Part shown: positions 48,056 through 61,398 of the stretch, piece by piece
Layout: every line of letters starts with the position of its first letter
How positions within the stretch are numbered: the first letter of the stretch is position 1
NCBI GenBank assembly: GCA_039720395.1
Contig: CM077823.1
Location: forward strand, 13,893,385 to 13,957,384
Reading direction: 5' to 3'
DNA from: Liquidambar formosana
Lineage: Eukaryota > Streptophyta > Magnoliopsida > Saxifragales > Altingiaceae
DNA length: 64,000 nt
Translations under genes and position numbers: made by a program
Notes under the pieces: model-generated
The model's input: only the letters and a program-made list of their open reading frames with translations
Told to the model about the DNA's origin: nothing
Database searches by the model: none

Positions 48056-49493
48056 TGATGGTTAGGGCGTAGAGGGAGTCGCCACCCGATTTGGCTTCGG
48101 GAACCAATTGACCCTTAGAAAGGGTCTAACTTACCATAACCAGAGATTGTTCGGGTTCAAAGCTAGGGTACGCAGATGGGAAGATGTTAGGCACCCATCT
48201 ACGCCCGGCCGAAGCAGGCCCCCACATGTACTTATTGGTTTTAATTAAAAAGGACTTAATTAGGCTCAACCGTATTCAAGCAATTCAATGATTTAATTCA
48301 AATGTTGGCACACAATGATAAAAAAGAGATATTAAGACAGGATATATGAGCACTTATATGTACAAGGCAGAGTATTCAAAAGGCTACGAGAGATGCTTAC
48401 GTTGCCTGCAAAACAGAAAGAAGGATTAAACTGCAAAACGTGGCTCATGCACGTACGTGCATATGGGATGCACGTACGTGCATATCATATGTACGTATGT
48501 ACACGCCCCATAAATCAGCCTAACACTTACCATATTCCGCTTGAACGAATCCGTAACTCAAATATATACAAGAAATTAACCCAAATATGATTCAGAGATG
48601 ATAAGAATGACCTAAATCTAAGTGATGAAGAAATGAAGGTAAATATTGATGAGGGTGTACATACAATAAATAATATTCGTGTACACAGGCCTAAATCATG
48701 CGAGTTGACTACTGGAATTGATGGATAGATACGATTGCATGATTCTTCCTATCTTTTATGTTGGAGCAATGTTTGGAATATCAAATATCATATGCGAGGG
48801 ATGAATAAATGCTAAAATAAATTTGAATGCCAACTATTAAATGAGAGGGATGCGGAAGATGTTATGCACATTTCATACAATTAATAATCATGCTAAATTA
48901 CAAGGAAATGGAATAGAAGATTGAAAATCGTTACCCTCAGGTACGGCCAACAGCAATTTCTCCACGAGCTTGCCTTCCAGACCTCTCGCAGTCACAACTA
49001 TGAGTTTTCGGATCTTTCGGGGTGGAGGCTGGGTGCAAAAGTTGGATCCCTTCTCTTGGTTGAAAATGGGGTATATATAGGGAGGTATTAGGGTTTATTT
49101 CGGAGTTCATTAGGGTTTCTCAGCCACCATCAAATAGCTGTCAGCATAGGGGCTTCACAAGGAAAGAAACGATTTGGGGGGAAAAGTTAAAAATTTCGAA
49201 AATAAAGGGCATGATCGTACATGCATGGAAGATGCACGTACGTGCATGATCCATGCTCATACGATCATGGGGTATCAAAAAACCAGGTTGCATGATCATA
49301 CGTGCATGGAAGATGCACGTACGTGCATGAACCATGCTCATATGATCATGGGGTATCAAAAACTATTAAAAAGCCACATTGTGCCTGCGTGGGTCCTTCG
49401 AGCTCGCTTATGGTAGTTCATTTGCTGTTGCCCTTCATCATTGGGCTTAAAGGTGGTCTGAAATATTAGGCGATACAAAATTGGGTGTCAACA
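48056..49493 (-). mobile_element. Tat-like solo LTR (F) inside element E
   Basis: Reversed LTR of about 1,438 bp. Its right end is TGTTGACACCC read on the minus strand; its left end has GAGTCGCCACC and GGCACCCATCTACGCC blocks like the C and D LTRs. TATA box CTATATATAC is at 49071-49080 (minus). The 16-bp palindrome ATGCACGTACGTGCAT occurs at 48447-48462, 48468-48483, 49232-49247 and 49313-49328. Target duplication is imperfect (tatct/gatct), so the ends are approximate. Confidence 0.7.
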
Positions 49494-49980
49494 GATCTCC
49501 ATAAAAAACTCACAATTGTGGCTATTACATCATTCCCGAGCAAAACTGTCTTCCCTGACAGCCTGTAGTAAACAATTCATAACTTTCACTACAAAACTTA
49601 GATCGACGAACCATTTATTGGGTTGTAAAGTTGATTCAAAGAGCTTTCTAACCATATATAGCTCGAAAATTTTGGAGAAGAACTTTGATTTCAGCATGCA
49701 AAACAAGATGACGATTTTTCATGACTATCATAAAAACTGTTCATCATCTTCTCCAAACTCAATCCCCATTCAACTTTTGAATAACCAGCAACCCTAAAAC
49801 TATTTTAGAAGAGGAGTAGAAGGAGAATTATCCTAGGGTTCATTAACCCTAGGTTCAGCCATGAGAGGGAAACCATTCTAATGCATGAACATAAATTCCA
49901 AATTTATGAACCAATCAATTTACCATGAATTACAGCCCATATGAAGTTTGTATTAGGCATAACCATGGCTCTGATACCAC
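49494..49980 (-). other. Leader and primer site of element E
   Basis: 49963-49979 read on the minus strand is TGGTATCAGAGCCATGG, the initiator-Met tRNA primer site typical of Ty1/copia, one base from the LTR. The rest is non-coding leader sequence as far as I can see. Confidence 0.85.
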
Positions 49981-51673
49981 TGTTGGGAATCTAACTAGGG
50001 AGGAAAAACTACAAAAGCGGAATTAAAATTTTTTCCTATGATTCCCAAAACCATGAATCTTAATTATGCTTAATACAAAACCAAAAACCTAACTACCAAG
50101 AGAGTTAGGATATTTACAGTTTGATATGGTCTTCTCCTTTATGCTCCAAGCTTTTCTTCTCCTTTTTGCTCCAAGCTTTGTCTCCGGACAGCGGTGAATG
50201 AGCAGCCCAAGTGTGCTGCCTCCAACGGTATCCACACCTAGCTAGAGCTTGTTGTCCTTTCCTTCTTCTTCCTTATGGTTGCTAGAGGTGGAGAAGAGGG
50301 AGAGAGAGAGGAGGAGAGCTGTAATTTTTCCAGCCAGCCCTTGGGAGAATGAATTGTCCTCATGTGATCCCCACATAATGGGCATTATATAGCCCATTAA
50401 TAGGGCCGGCCATAGGGGAATTCCTAACCATAGTGGAATTTGTGTAATTACTCTTAATTACACAATTGGCCCACTAGTTTGCATCAAATACAAATTAGCC
50501 CCTTAAAGAACTTTTCTTTAATCACTTATACCCTTTCTCTCATAGACAATCAAGCTCTCTTAGCATGATCAGTGTGTGACCCATTGGGTTCACATCATCA
50601 AGTAGTAGGAACAGCACAAGTTGTGCATAATGGAACACTTTCCATTAAGGGTCTAATTGAAACTCCTTTCAATTCCCTAATTGATTATAACTCATTTATA
50701 TCAATTAGGACTTCTACTAACCATGACTAACACCTAGCATATGGCTCATGGTGTGGTCCTTAATGAAGTGAATAGTCATTTATAAAGAACCCTTCTATTG
50801 TAGTTTATAGGTTACAATTCCATCCTTCCATCAACTCAATGTCTCCAATTGAACTAATAGGACATGAAAGTCTGTCAAGTCCCTAGTTCAATTACTTTAT
50901 ACTCATTCATTAATATCAACTCAATGATGAACTTATAAAAACTCCTTTCCATATTCATTCTACCATGGGCCCATGGATTTAATGAGTTATATTCAACGAA
51001 TGCTATATGAGACATTCACTCCCTTTTTCCTGAGAGTGATGGATTCCTTGTTAATCACTCACATGCCTTCACACACATAGCAGTAGGGCCAATGAACACC
51101 ATTACAGACCCCTGAATAGGATCTGCACTTAGTGTTATCAAACTTCTAAAGCTACATACATAAGACAACCATGGTGTCTCAGGTCTATGGATTACTTGTA
51201 CCACTATAACAATGAGACACTGATTGACAGGCAGCTTAAAACTCCATTCAGTTTATCTCATATCTTTGGTCACATTCAGTGTACCTATTCTTATAACAGG
51301 CACCCACTTGTTGGTTATAGTGTCTCCACACAAATAGCTTAAGACTAGCTATCCTCCTATAGAGTCAACCTAACAAGTGCTAGTCCTAAGGTTCATTACT
51401 GTCCATCATAGTGAACCTTCAACTAGGAATGATTTAGGAGTTTAGTACAGAGATATATTTAGAGTCTCAAAATTACAACCCTTTGTAATTTCATATTCTC
51501 AACTCTAACTCCATGGACATATTATGTAAATATAAATGATGCATATAAACATAATAGAATAAGCCCTTTTATTAAATCAATAATAAATGTGACATATATA
51601 AATGAAATCAATTGATTATTCCTAGTCCCTAAACAATCATCTCTATGATTGGCTCTGGGGCATAATCCTAACA
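49981..51673 (-). mobile_element. 5' LTR of Ty1/copia element E
   Basis: 1,693 bp matching 45834-47530 with scattered substitutions (on the order of 2% by eye). It is followed by TSD catca (51674-51678), which matches the left flank exactly and fixes the element at 45834-51673. Confidence 0.93.
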
Positions 51674-51678
51674 CATCA

Positions 51679-54600
51679 CCACTAGGCTAGCCTTAGTGGC
51701 ATTTAACATATGCATTACTCTGACTACAATATTAAACTTTCCCTAGTATGGGCAATTCATAGAAGTAGAGAACTATTTGGAAGTTTTAGAGTTTTTCTTT
51801 TTCCATAATTTTGTTATTACGATTATTCTTACTTTGTATTATTTTAGCACCACAAAGTGAAAGCATTAGAGGTATATTAGCATGTATAAAATTGAATAAG
51901 ACATCCACCACAAGAAGAAGAAAAAAATTAAAGAAGACAAAAAGGAAAAAAGAAAATTGAAGAAGACATTAATTAAAACCATAAAGGTCTCTACCCATTG
52001 CGGTTATAGAGGCTACCTTGATTGATAATTAATTGCTCATGGGTTTTGGACTTATGTGGTTATATACTGTATTCTATCATCCTTTTTGTAGATTTTGTTT
52101 TTTTATTTCTGTTTGTCTGGTCCGCTTCAAAAAAAAAAATGAAGAATAAAAGGAGATCAAGGAAACAGTCTGATACCAACTCCATAGATCTTTGATTCAA
52201 ACTTTCGATTTGATCCTTAACTCTCTTTTGGTGTTATATATATATAAGTATATGATATTCTTGAAACTTTTTTTTTTAAGTGATATTCTTGGAACTTGAA
52301 AGAACATGTTAAATGAAGATAAAAAAACACCTCGAAGTAGGAGATGAATAAAGATCTCATAAGTCACAAGCCTATGTTGCTTCTGCTTTGACTTTTGAGG
52401 CAAATAAAGTAGAAGTTATAGTAATTCAAGGGTTTAGTTGTCTTTTTGAAATATAAAGATGGGCAAACTAGTCTATCTAAAAGAAATCATTAAACTAAGG
52501 AACTCTTCCCATATAAGAGTTATAAACACTTCTCATAAAATCCAAGCCCGCCCAACTTTTTGTAAAAGAGTTTCATGGTCTTTTTCCAACTAACGCGAAG
52601 TTCAATGCTCACTAAACACGTATAAAAGCACTTATTTTCATACACAAGCACTATTACCACCGCACTGCCAAATGGACAATAATATAAACTTAAAGACCAC
52701 ATCCAATCAGGTGACATCATTAGTTGTCAAACAAATAAATTAAATAAAACAAAAAATCAGGCTTGAAAAAATGTTTATATTATTCACCAAGAATGATAAA
52801 ATAAATGGCCAAGTGGAGACAGCATTCTAGCCTGGGAAAAAGTTTTACAACACTTGAAAGAATACTACTGCCTACTAGTGTTGTTGGGTTGGGTTGTAAA
52901 TTAGGAGCTTGGTAGCATTGATTACATGAGATTCGATCAGTACATCCCTTATTTCAAAAAACAACCTTGTCTAGGCCCACAATCATCTATGTGTTGAAGA
53001 ACTTCTAGTATAACGGGGCTAAACTTAATCAAATTAAATCACTAAAAATTAAGAAGGAGAAGAAGAATTAGCAAGTCAGGGAGGAAGGAAGAAGGAGGAA
53101 GGAGGAAGATGGGGGTAAAGGTAAATTAGGTAAAGTAACAAAACTTTTTAATGGGATTATGGATATAGCAATTTGGGTTGTGGAAATAGTCTCACCCATA
53201 AACATATATGATCAAGAATATTACCATTTAACAACTCTTTAAGAAACAAAACTCATACAAATACCAATCTTGCATAAACAAAAACATAGACCTACAACCT
53301 AATACAAAATATAAATTTATCAATATAAATTTAACCAATATCACTATACCATAAAGAATCATAACATTAATCAACATGATTAGAGTTGTATGTGTTAAGT
53401 TTCTAACCTAGAAGCTTAAGTTGTTAGATGGATGGTCCAAGAAGGTATATAAAGTCAAATCAAATTCCAATGTTTTAGGCAATGCGTGATGTGGAACTTG
53501 CCAATAGTTCCCATAACATTTATGCCAAACAAGACATGAATGGGCTTTTTACAAGGAAAATAAAGATGGCTTCACAAACGAAACAGGCTTAAGAGTTATA
53601 AACTTTAATACCATGTTAATTTTCTAACTTTAAAGCCTAAATTGTTAGGTGTGGGATCCAAACAATTTTATAAATGAAATTAAACCTAATATTGGGGTGA
53701 TGTAGGGTATGGGACTTCCCAATAATACAAGCCTTAACCATAAACATTTTTTTTCATAGTGATAATATAAATACAAAGTGAATGACAAAATATTACTCTA
53801 CAACTTCATAATTTAATGAGAAAATAATCTATCATTTAATACATATGAATGAGTTTATGTAGCCTTAAAAAACATATAAATTGTATGCTTTACACTTTTT
53901 ATAAGCATTGTGAATAAAATTTTTATAAACATTTTAATGAATTATGTAGAAAATGAAAATGATTTTGTTATGTAGTTTCAATTTATTTATGATTTTTTTT
54001 TTGGACCAAATAATTGAAGTACACAAACAAATTATTATCAACATTTATGGAATAATTCTTAACATTCATAAATCTAATATTTTTAAAGTAATAAAAGATT
54101 TATTTAATTTATTGGGAGATGAGTAAGTTGTAATTTTACAAGATCTTTAACCTACTTAAGATATTAGATTTGTAATTGAAATAAAATGACGCACAACACA
54201 AACATGTAGCAATTCTTATATTAATAGCTATGTACATATATGGCATATGAGTACGAATTTATTTAAATAAAATGTTTGGTCACAGTTAGGCTTGGACTTT
54301 TGTCTTATTGGGTTAAAAAATGAAAGTTATGATATTTAGGAACTTTAAATTATGTTGGGTAGAAAAGGAATTGTGCAAGAAGCGTGATAATTTAGAACTC
54401 AGCTCATCTTCAATTTGTAATCTTTAAGTTTTCTCTAATCGATCTATAGATAAATCTTACTTAACTGTCACCATGCAGAACAAATTTAGAGTCACCATCA
54501 AATGAGTTTTATTAAGTACATAACTACATATTGTGCACACAAAATTATTTAATAAGAAGGGATTAATTATATATTTACATGTTAATTTGTTTCCCTATTG

Positions 54601-55200
54601 TTTCTCAACAAGTATCAATAATCATTCAAAATTGACTACAATCAAATGGGTAAAATAAGTCAAACCAAGCTAATTCCTTATCCATATGATGCACTAAGGG
54701 AGACTTATCTCATGGTTGGTGTGCTCTTTCTACATATTTAATTATATGGCAAGAAATTAATTAGAAGTAAATGGTTAATTTAGGATTTAAAGGTAGAATG
54801 TCCCATAATTTCTCCAAGTTGGCATAAAAAATGATGTATTCTTTAATAATGATGACTTTCCCTAAAAAAGAAAAGTAGCATACCACATTTAAGATGACAA
54901 GTCATAAGAGAGTGTGTTTGGTGATTTCTTCATAAATACGTTGGATAACTTTCTATTTAAAATTAGAAAAGTTTTAATAGGAAAACATTGGAAGACTTGA
55001 GACAATTATGATACAAAAAAAATGGTCAAAAGTGAATATTTATCATGGGAAAGAGTTTAAAATTTTGGAAAACTGATTACAACAAAGAGACAAAAAAGGT
55101 AAAAAGAAACCAAGCCACAATTGGCTTTTCTTTATCTTTTTCTTTGTCTTCAATCCTATTAATGACTATATACACCTCTTCTAATTTAATTTTTGTTTTT
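51679..55200. other. AT-rich intergenic region
   Basis: No gene recognised. Two diverged copies of an about 120-bp sequence lie at about 53391-53510 and 53610-53735 (TTAAGTTTCTAACCTAGAAG type, ending in ...GGGACTTCCCAATA-like). Short A and T runs occur. Its right part would be upstream sequence of the GATA gene. Confidence 0.5.
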
Positions 55201-55434
55201 TCCTTTTAAAGCGTTAGTGTTGTTGTAATTGAAAATGGAGGAAAAAAAAAAAAAAAAAGAGTTTTTCATTGTTTGGGAAAAAGACTTACAATGTACGCGA
55301 AATGCTTTCCTCTTCTTCTTTTCTCCAATGTTCATGAAAAAAGATCAGAAGAATTGAAGTCAAAAGGGAATAGAAGAAGATCTACATAGAGATTGAAACT
55401 AGGATTACACATTTTCAAAAAGTAGAAGTCTGTT

Positions 55435-55647
55435 GTAAGTATGTTTTCTCTTTAAGTAAGTCCTTTTTTTTAAATAAATTGGTGCTTCTTCTTCTTTTTC
55501 TATTTCCCCCCATTATTTGGTTTTTTGTTTAAATTTTGTAATGAAATTTACTAATTTGTATCTTCATAACCGTTTATAATCTTCTATTGATTGACTTATA
55601 TTTTGGTTGCATTTTAAAGATCTTTTAGTTTTTTGGTTTCTTTGCAG
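55435..55647 (+). other. Candidate 5'-UTR intron of the GATA gene
   Basis: Donor GTAAGTATG at 55435 and acceptor TTTCTTTGCAG at 55647 lie just before the first coding exon, after a CT-rich stretch that looks like a plant leader. A weak TATA-like CTATATACAC is at about 55166-55175. Confidence 0.45.
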
Positions 55648-56436
55648 TTATATTCAAACAGTCTTTGGGATTGGTGCTGGTTTGATAAATTGGGGGGTAA
55701 TTGGGAATATTTCAGAAGAATAATTGTTTTCATGGGTAAGCGTGGGCCTTGTTATCATTGTGGGATTCAAAGTGAGTTTAAAGCTTGTAATTTTTTCATT
55801 GCTACCACATTTTTAAAGTAGGTTTTTCTTTCCATTGAATCTTGTATGTTTTGAATAGATCTCAAATGATATGTTTGTATGATTGCGACATAAATTTTAA
55901 AGATGAATTTATAAGTTACCAATTTCTAATTTTTTTTCTATGAAAAACTTCACAGAATATACATGGTCTTTCTTTTTATCTTATTTTATTTTATTTTATA
56001 TATTTGTTCATCAATATAATTGAGGCACTTAGAGGTATTATCATTGTGTTGGGTGTCCCTACTATTACTAACTTGTGTTCAATTTGGTTTATTTTCAATC
56101 GCTCTCTTTTGGTATATATGTTGTTTAAGTGATTTTGATTATTGATTCATTAGTTTCATTGTATCATATATCTTTAAAATTTCAATTGCTCATTAGGTAA
56201 CAATTGTATTTACAAACAATTGTCTTTTTCGACTACATAATGTACTTTCTTAGAAAACATATCATTCATTTGAAAAAGTACAAGTTCATGTTTATGTGTA
56301 TTTTTCAATTCTGTTATATTAAAATTGTAGTGCTCCATCCATCATATTATGGTAGTTCTTTTATATCATGTCCAAATTGTGGATTAACATTTGTAATAAG
56401 TTACTTGATTTTTAGTGTTACTTGTAATTTTAATTC

Positions 56437-56458
56437 CAAAAAAAAAAAAAAAAAAAAA
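56437..56458. repeat. Poly(A) run in the GATA intron
   Basis: Simple A run of about 20 bases; a similar run of about 43 A is at 59698-59740 and of T at 63009-63029. A GA repeat is at 56893-56913 and a CT repeat at about 57950-57970. Confidence 0.8.
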
Positions 56459-57208
56459 TCCTCACATTAAGAAAGATAGAATTTTTAATAAATGTTAAAA
56501 TATATGTTTAATCACATTGCATTATCAAATTCTAAAATTAAGTTTTAATTTCCTTATCTAAAAAATATTTTATATTTTTTAACTTTTCACAGAATGACTA
56601 TTATAAGTGATATATTGGTGTCTATAATTTTTCTTATTAGAGTCAATGCTATTACTTTCTTTAGTTCTTAATTGTGATTGAAATACTTCATCTAATTTGA
56701 ATATTAGAATGTAAAGTCCTTTGTTTTATAGTGATCTAGGTTGCAGTATAATAAAATTACTGATAGTGAAGTCCTTTAATACATATTAAATCATAGATTT
56801 GAATTCAATGTTTAAGAAATTTGAATTTTAAATAAAAATATCATCTTTAAGATGAGTATATCTTATGACATAGTATGAAAAGAGGAGATAGAAAGAGAGA
56901 GAGAGAGAGAGATTCTAAATAGATGTCATTATTTGCATTAAAAAAATCGTACTAGTAGTTCGATGTAAAATGGGCATCAAAAACCTCTTCTTTCAAGATA
57001 GTCTAAGAAAAGAAGAAAGATGGGGTTTTTTCTTTTTTTCCTTTCCCTCTTCTCTTTTTGGGGTACCAAATGAAGAAATAAGTTGTAGTCTTACTTTCCC
57101 TATGTTATATAAAAGTAGAGAAATTTGAATGGCATTGGTTTTTTCTATATTGTAGAATAAAGAAAAAATACAAGTAATAGTAAAAACAAGCATTCATAAA
57201 AATTAAAA

Positions 57209-57586
57209 GGGGAAAATACAGTTTCACCCCCTCGAATCACTCACAAACACTTTGTACCCCTTAAGTTTATTTTTAAACACTTGACCCCTTTATGTTCTAA
57301 AAATTAACATCTTATACTATTTCGTTGCTTAGTTGATTTTTGATAAAAAATGGTTGCACATAACCCACTAATAACATTTTTTTTAAAACAAATTAAAATA
57401 CCATGGTAACGGGGTATTTCACTAACATATTGTAAGAATACATTTGCAAAATTGTTGTTTTCATCAAAGTTGTAAAGATTATATACATTTTCTAAACATA
57501 AGGGGATCAAAGTGTTTGAATTAAAAACTAGAGGGGTGCAAAGTGTTTTTGATTGAAAGTTGAGGGGGTGAAACTAAATTTTCTCC
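57209..57586. mobile_element. MITE with about 55-bp terminal inverted repeats
   Basis: The left end GGGGAAAATACAGTTTCACC and the reverse complement of the right end (GGAGAAAATTTAGTTTCACC) match with few differences. The match continues through CCCCT...AACACTTTG[TC]ACCCCT. Total length is 378 bp with no coding capacity. AT-rich 9-10-bp flanks look alike but are not an exact duplication, so the superfamily is uncertain (Mutator-like is possible). Confidence 0.8.
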
Positions 57587-58764
57587 AAAATAAAATTTAA
57601 CAACAAAAGCTTGGAAAAGTTGAAAACTGTTGCAAAAAATAGTCATTTTGGCTTTTACACTATAAAATCTCTTATCGTATAGACAATTATTAAAGATGGC
57701 AAGTTTGGTATTCATGATTAGTGAAGGCTATTCTTGAAGTTCAAATATACCGACAGCATCATCCCTTTTATCATTACGGCTATATCCACCATAAAAAAAA
57801 ATACCACTATTGTCGTTAACAATAATACCTTTACAATATTATTTATCTTCATCACCACTTTTTGCCAATATTCTCTAAAGACACCATAAAAACCATTTTC
57901 TCTCTCTACACTTTCTCTTCACCACTACCAATGAAAATGTTTCTACCGTTCTCTCTCTCTCTCTCTCTACACATTCTCTCTCTATCTATTTATCTATTTA
58001 CAACTTTCTAACTAGAAGCACTATAATTTTCAAATTTGTAGCTTCTTGATATAGAAAATTAAGACATTTGGCACATTCATATGTAAGTGGAACTTATTTA
58101 AGCTTTTAAGTGCACAATATGAATTAATTGGCAATATAGGAGGTAGTGCCTATGGTGGTGTTGTGATCCCTCAATCTACATAGGGAAGAATCTACAAGGT
58201 AGGTTTTGATGATGCTAAGAAAAAATTATGCATTTATATCTTTTAAGTGTCATCTAAGACGATGGTGGTGATATTAGGTTGATATTTAGATGTCCTCTTC
58301 TCATTTCCAATAAGCGTAGTACGTTTTGATACTTTCTTAAAACTTCTTCCCTACATGCATTGTCTAAAGATAGACTTTAATTAAAATCAAATGATTGAAA
58401 TTAACGTGTGGGCTTGTGGGAATACTAACAAATCTATTATGTATGTGTTGAAAAGTGTCAATTTGTTAGGCAAGTCTAGTTTATATCACAGTTGAGCATG
58501 ACATCTCATAGTAGTACGTGTTGCTGCAACTTTGTTGGACTGGCCATATGAGATTTCACATCAGATAGGATTAACCATTTTAAAAGTTTGTTTTTTTTTT
58601 TATTTTTTTATTTTTATAATGATAGAGGGGTTAGTTTGGAGTTATCAAAAATGAAGTGCGATGGCAAGAATAGAGGGCCAATGCAAATTGGGAACTAATC
58701 TCAAATACTTTTATCAAAATGATTTTCACACTATGTACATAAAGGAGGATTTCTCAAGACTCAT

Positions 58765-59040
58765 ATGGCACCACCTCCAGAAGAAGTTCATAAAATAAAT
58801 TATGATGGCATTCTTTTCTCAAATCTACTTGACACAAGAATAGGAGTATTGGTGCATGAATACAAAACTATTTTTAGAGTTCTAAGAGAAGGAAGATGTT
58901 TGTGAGTTCTCTAGACCATATTGAAATGTTGTGGGATTAAAGACTACATTTTGGTCATAAATTGGGGTTGAATTAGGTAATGCATGCTCCATGGAAACTC
59001 CCTAAAGACTATTAATGAGATTTAACCTTGACTCAAGGAA
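58765..59040 (+). pseudogene. Possible LINE-type RNase H remnant
   Basis: PPPEEVHKINYDG followed by RIGVLVHEYK resembles the start of the reverse-transcriptase-like RNase H domain of plant L1 LINEs. A KTINEI-like piece follows about 230 bases later in a broken frame. It lies in the GATA intron. Short and degenerate, so uncertain. Confidence 0.4.
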
Positions 59041-59697
59041 TATTGTTGAACTGATGTGAGAGAGCTACGAAACCTATTTTGGATCATCTTAAATTTTTAT
59101 ATAAAGAGAACTAGAAAGGAGGAGGCATATGCATGCCTTGGAAAGAAAAGATCACGAGATAAAAGATGAAACAACTTATATAAGAGAACCCCTGATTTTG
59201 TTCTAGGTTTTTTGTGAAGACATCTTTTCTATCCAAAAAAAAGTTTCATCTACTTGGAGTTTGTTTTAGTGCAATTTGATAAGTTGGCTACAAAATATTA
59301 GATGGTTCCTTTTGATCTTAAATAGAACTGGTCCTAACATCGAAACTTACATTATGCTAGAATGAGTATTGAAGAGAAACTCCATTGGAGAGAAAAAGTA
59401 CCTTCTTCACTTTTCTTGCTGTAACTTTGTAATTTAGTAATATTACTTATATAAGATTTCGAAATCAAAGAATATGATGTGCTAGGATTATTAATTAATA
59501 TAACCTTTTTCTAAACACTAACAAATCATTAATTAAGTGAAGTAAAAAGTCAGCAATGGACGAACAAAGATATTAACTAGAATTATTGTCATTGAATTTA
59601 CCTTTTTGCCTTTTTTTAAAATAATAAATAATAATAATAAGCTCTAAAAGGTTAAGGACTTTGTATGACACATAAAAAATAAACAATTTAAAATCAG

Positions 59698-59742
<45 letters not shown>

Positions 59743-61398
59743 AGAGAAGCAAAGAATTGACTTGTACAATGTACAACAAGAAAATAAATAAGTTAATATA
59801 AAATGTTTGTTAGGGGTAAAATGAAATTTTGTTTTAGTTACACAATTAGATAAAATTTTTGTTTGCCACTTTTAAATGTAAGAGAAAAATAAATTAAATG
59901 AAAATTTATATTTCTAATTAATTTTACAAACATTGAGACATTTATATAGGACAAAATAATGTATTTGTTCTAAATAAATACCTAATAAAAAATTGAAAAA
60001 AAAAATGATAATATTGATCATGAAATTTATGTTGAAGGTATGAAAAGTATCAATTTTAGAAACCTATCCTAACTAAAAGCTTCGATTATAGAAGAAAATA
60101 AAATTACAAGAAATGAATATAACAATAAATTTTGAGAAAGGTTAAAAACTAAGATTTAAATTTTCTTTATAAAAAGTTAGATAAATGAATAGTAATGTTA
60201 TGCATGCTTATATATATGGATGGACAAAGAGAAAGAGAGATGATGCAGTAAGCATTTTAGGTTATGAATCTGGAAAACCAATGCTCACCTTTCATGAAAT
60301 TTGTTGATTTTCTCATAAAAAATACTAGGATTCCAATATGTATCTAAAGTCTTGTTGATTCCTGATAATACCAAGAATAATAGGAAAAGACAGAAACTTC
60401 AATTTTGTTTTTGATTGGCCTATTTTTGGCTTTGCACTTTAAACCCTATTTCTATAAAACCCTAATAACAATTAGCTAGAGAGGTTGTCTAGCATATGTA
60501 GAACCATTTTCTTTTATAATTGGCATCACTCACCTACTATTTTTAAGATTTCAAACCTATTTTGGTAAATATATATTTAATGAGATCTAATTGAGAACCC
60601 TGCAATCCTCTTTCATATGTCCTTAAATCACCTTTATAAACTTAGTATTATGGCCTCATTATTTAGTAGTGATCAATTTCCGTTGCTGAGCTAATTAGCT
60701 TTCAATTCCACCTAGGTGATGTACTCACAATCACACTTACACCCCTACAACAAATAAATACACACATAGATGCATATAAATATAAATAGGTCATAGGCAT
60801 GAATAATTATATATGTGTGAGTGTGTATAAAGAAACTCACAGGAAAAAAGAGAAAGAAAAACCTATCTATACAGTATGGAGGGACTTTGTTTGTCATGTT
60901 TATTTATTCACTTTAACATAATTATCCGTATGGGTTGAATATTGTTAAGAATCTTTCTTACAAATATATTTACATTCCAATTTTTTATTTTTATTTTAAA
61001 TGCTGATGGATAGAGAATTGAACAGAAACTCTTCTTTGGAGAAATGGACCTCCAGGAAAGCCAGTGTTATGCAATGCTTGTGGATCAAGGTGGAGGACGA
61101 GGGGGTGTCTTCTAGGACTATATTCCCAAGCATGCAAAGTCTTATATGGTTCTTAATTCTGATGGCTCCAAAAAATCTCATCAGGATGAATGTTTTGAGG
61201 TCAAACGTGAATATATGCCCATCACAGGTCATAATAGCATCAAGCCTAAAGTTGAAGAGAGTAGTGTTGCAAATGTTGACCTCCATTATGTTGGTCTTGA
61301 AGATGATCCAATCAATATCAAATCTAGTTCAGGGTCTGCAATATCATCCTCTGATAGCTGCCTTCAGTTGGAAATCAAGGATAAAAATGAAATATCAG

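Larger units (their letters stand above)
55732..61398 (+). pseudogene. GATA-type zinc-finger gene split by a 5.25-kb intron; downstream frameshift
   Basis: The first coding exon (55732-55771) encodes MGKRGPCYHCGIQ and ends in a GTGAGT donor in phase 1. The second exon begins at 61026 after an ...AACAG acceptor. It continues in phase with [20 protein letters not shown] and RWRTRG. Together they form a C-X2-C-X18-C-X2-C GATA finger, a plant transcription-factor domain that binds GATA motifs in the nucleus; the MGKxGPCYHCG start resembles the GATA26/27 group. About ten bases after RWRTRG the homologous frame shifts by one (61106-61115). The region to 61398 then reads DYIPKHAK and a Ser-rich stretch, with a possible donor CAG|GTGATT. 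No further exons were found to 64000. The intron (55772-61025) holds a MITE and other repeats. The shift could be a pseudogene lesion or a sequence error. Confidence 0.72.

Noticed and set aside
49141..49416. Paired frames on both strands with repeated HARTC-like peptides
   Set aside because: They are translations of the repeated ACGT palindromes in solo LTR F.
59573..59779. Frame with a long Phe run
   Set aside because: Translation of a poly(A)/poly(T) run.
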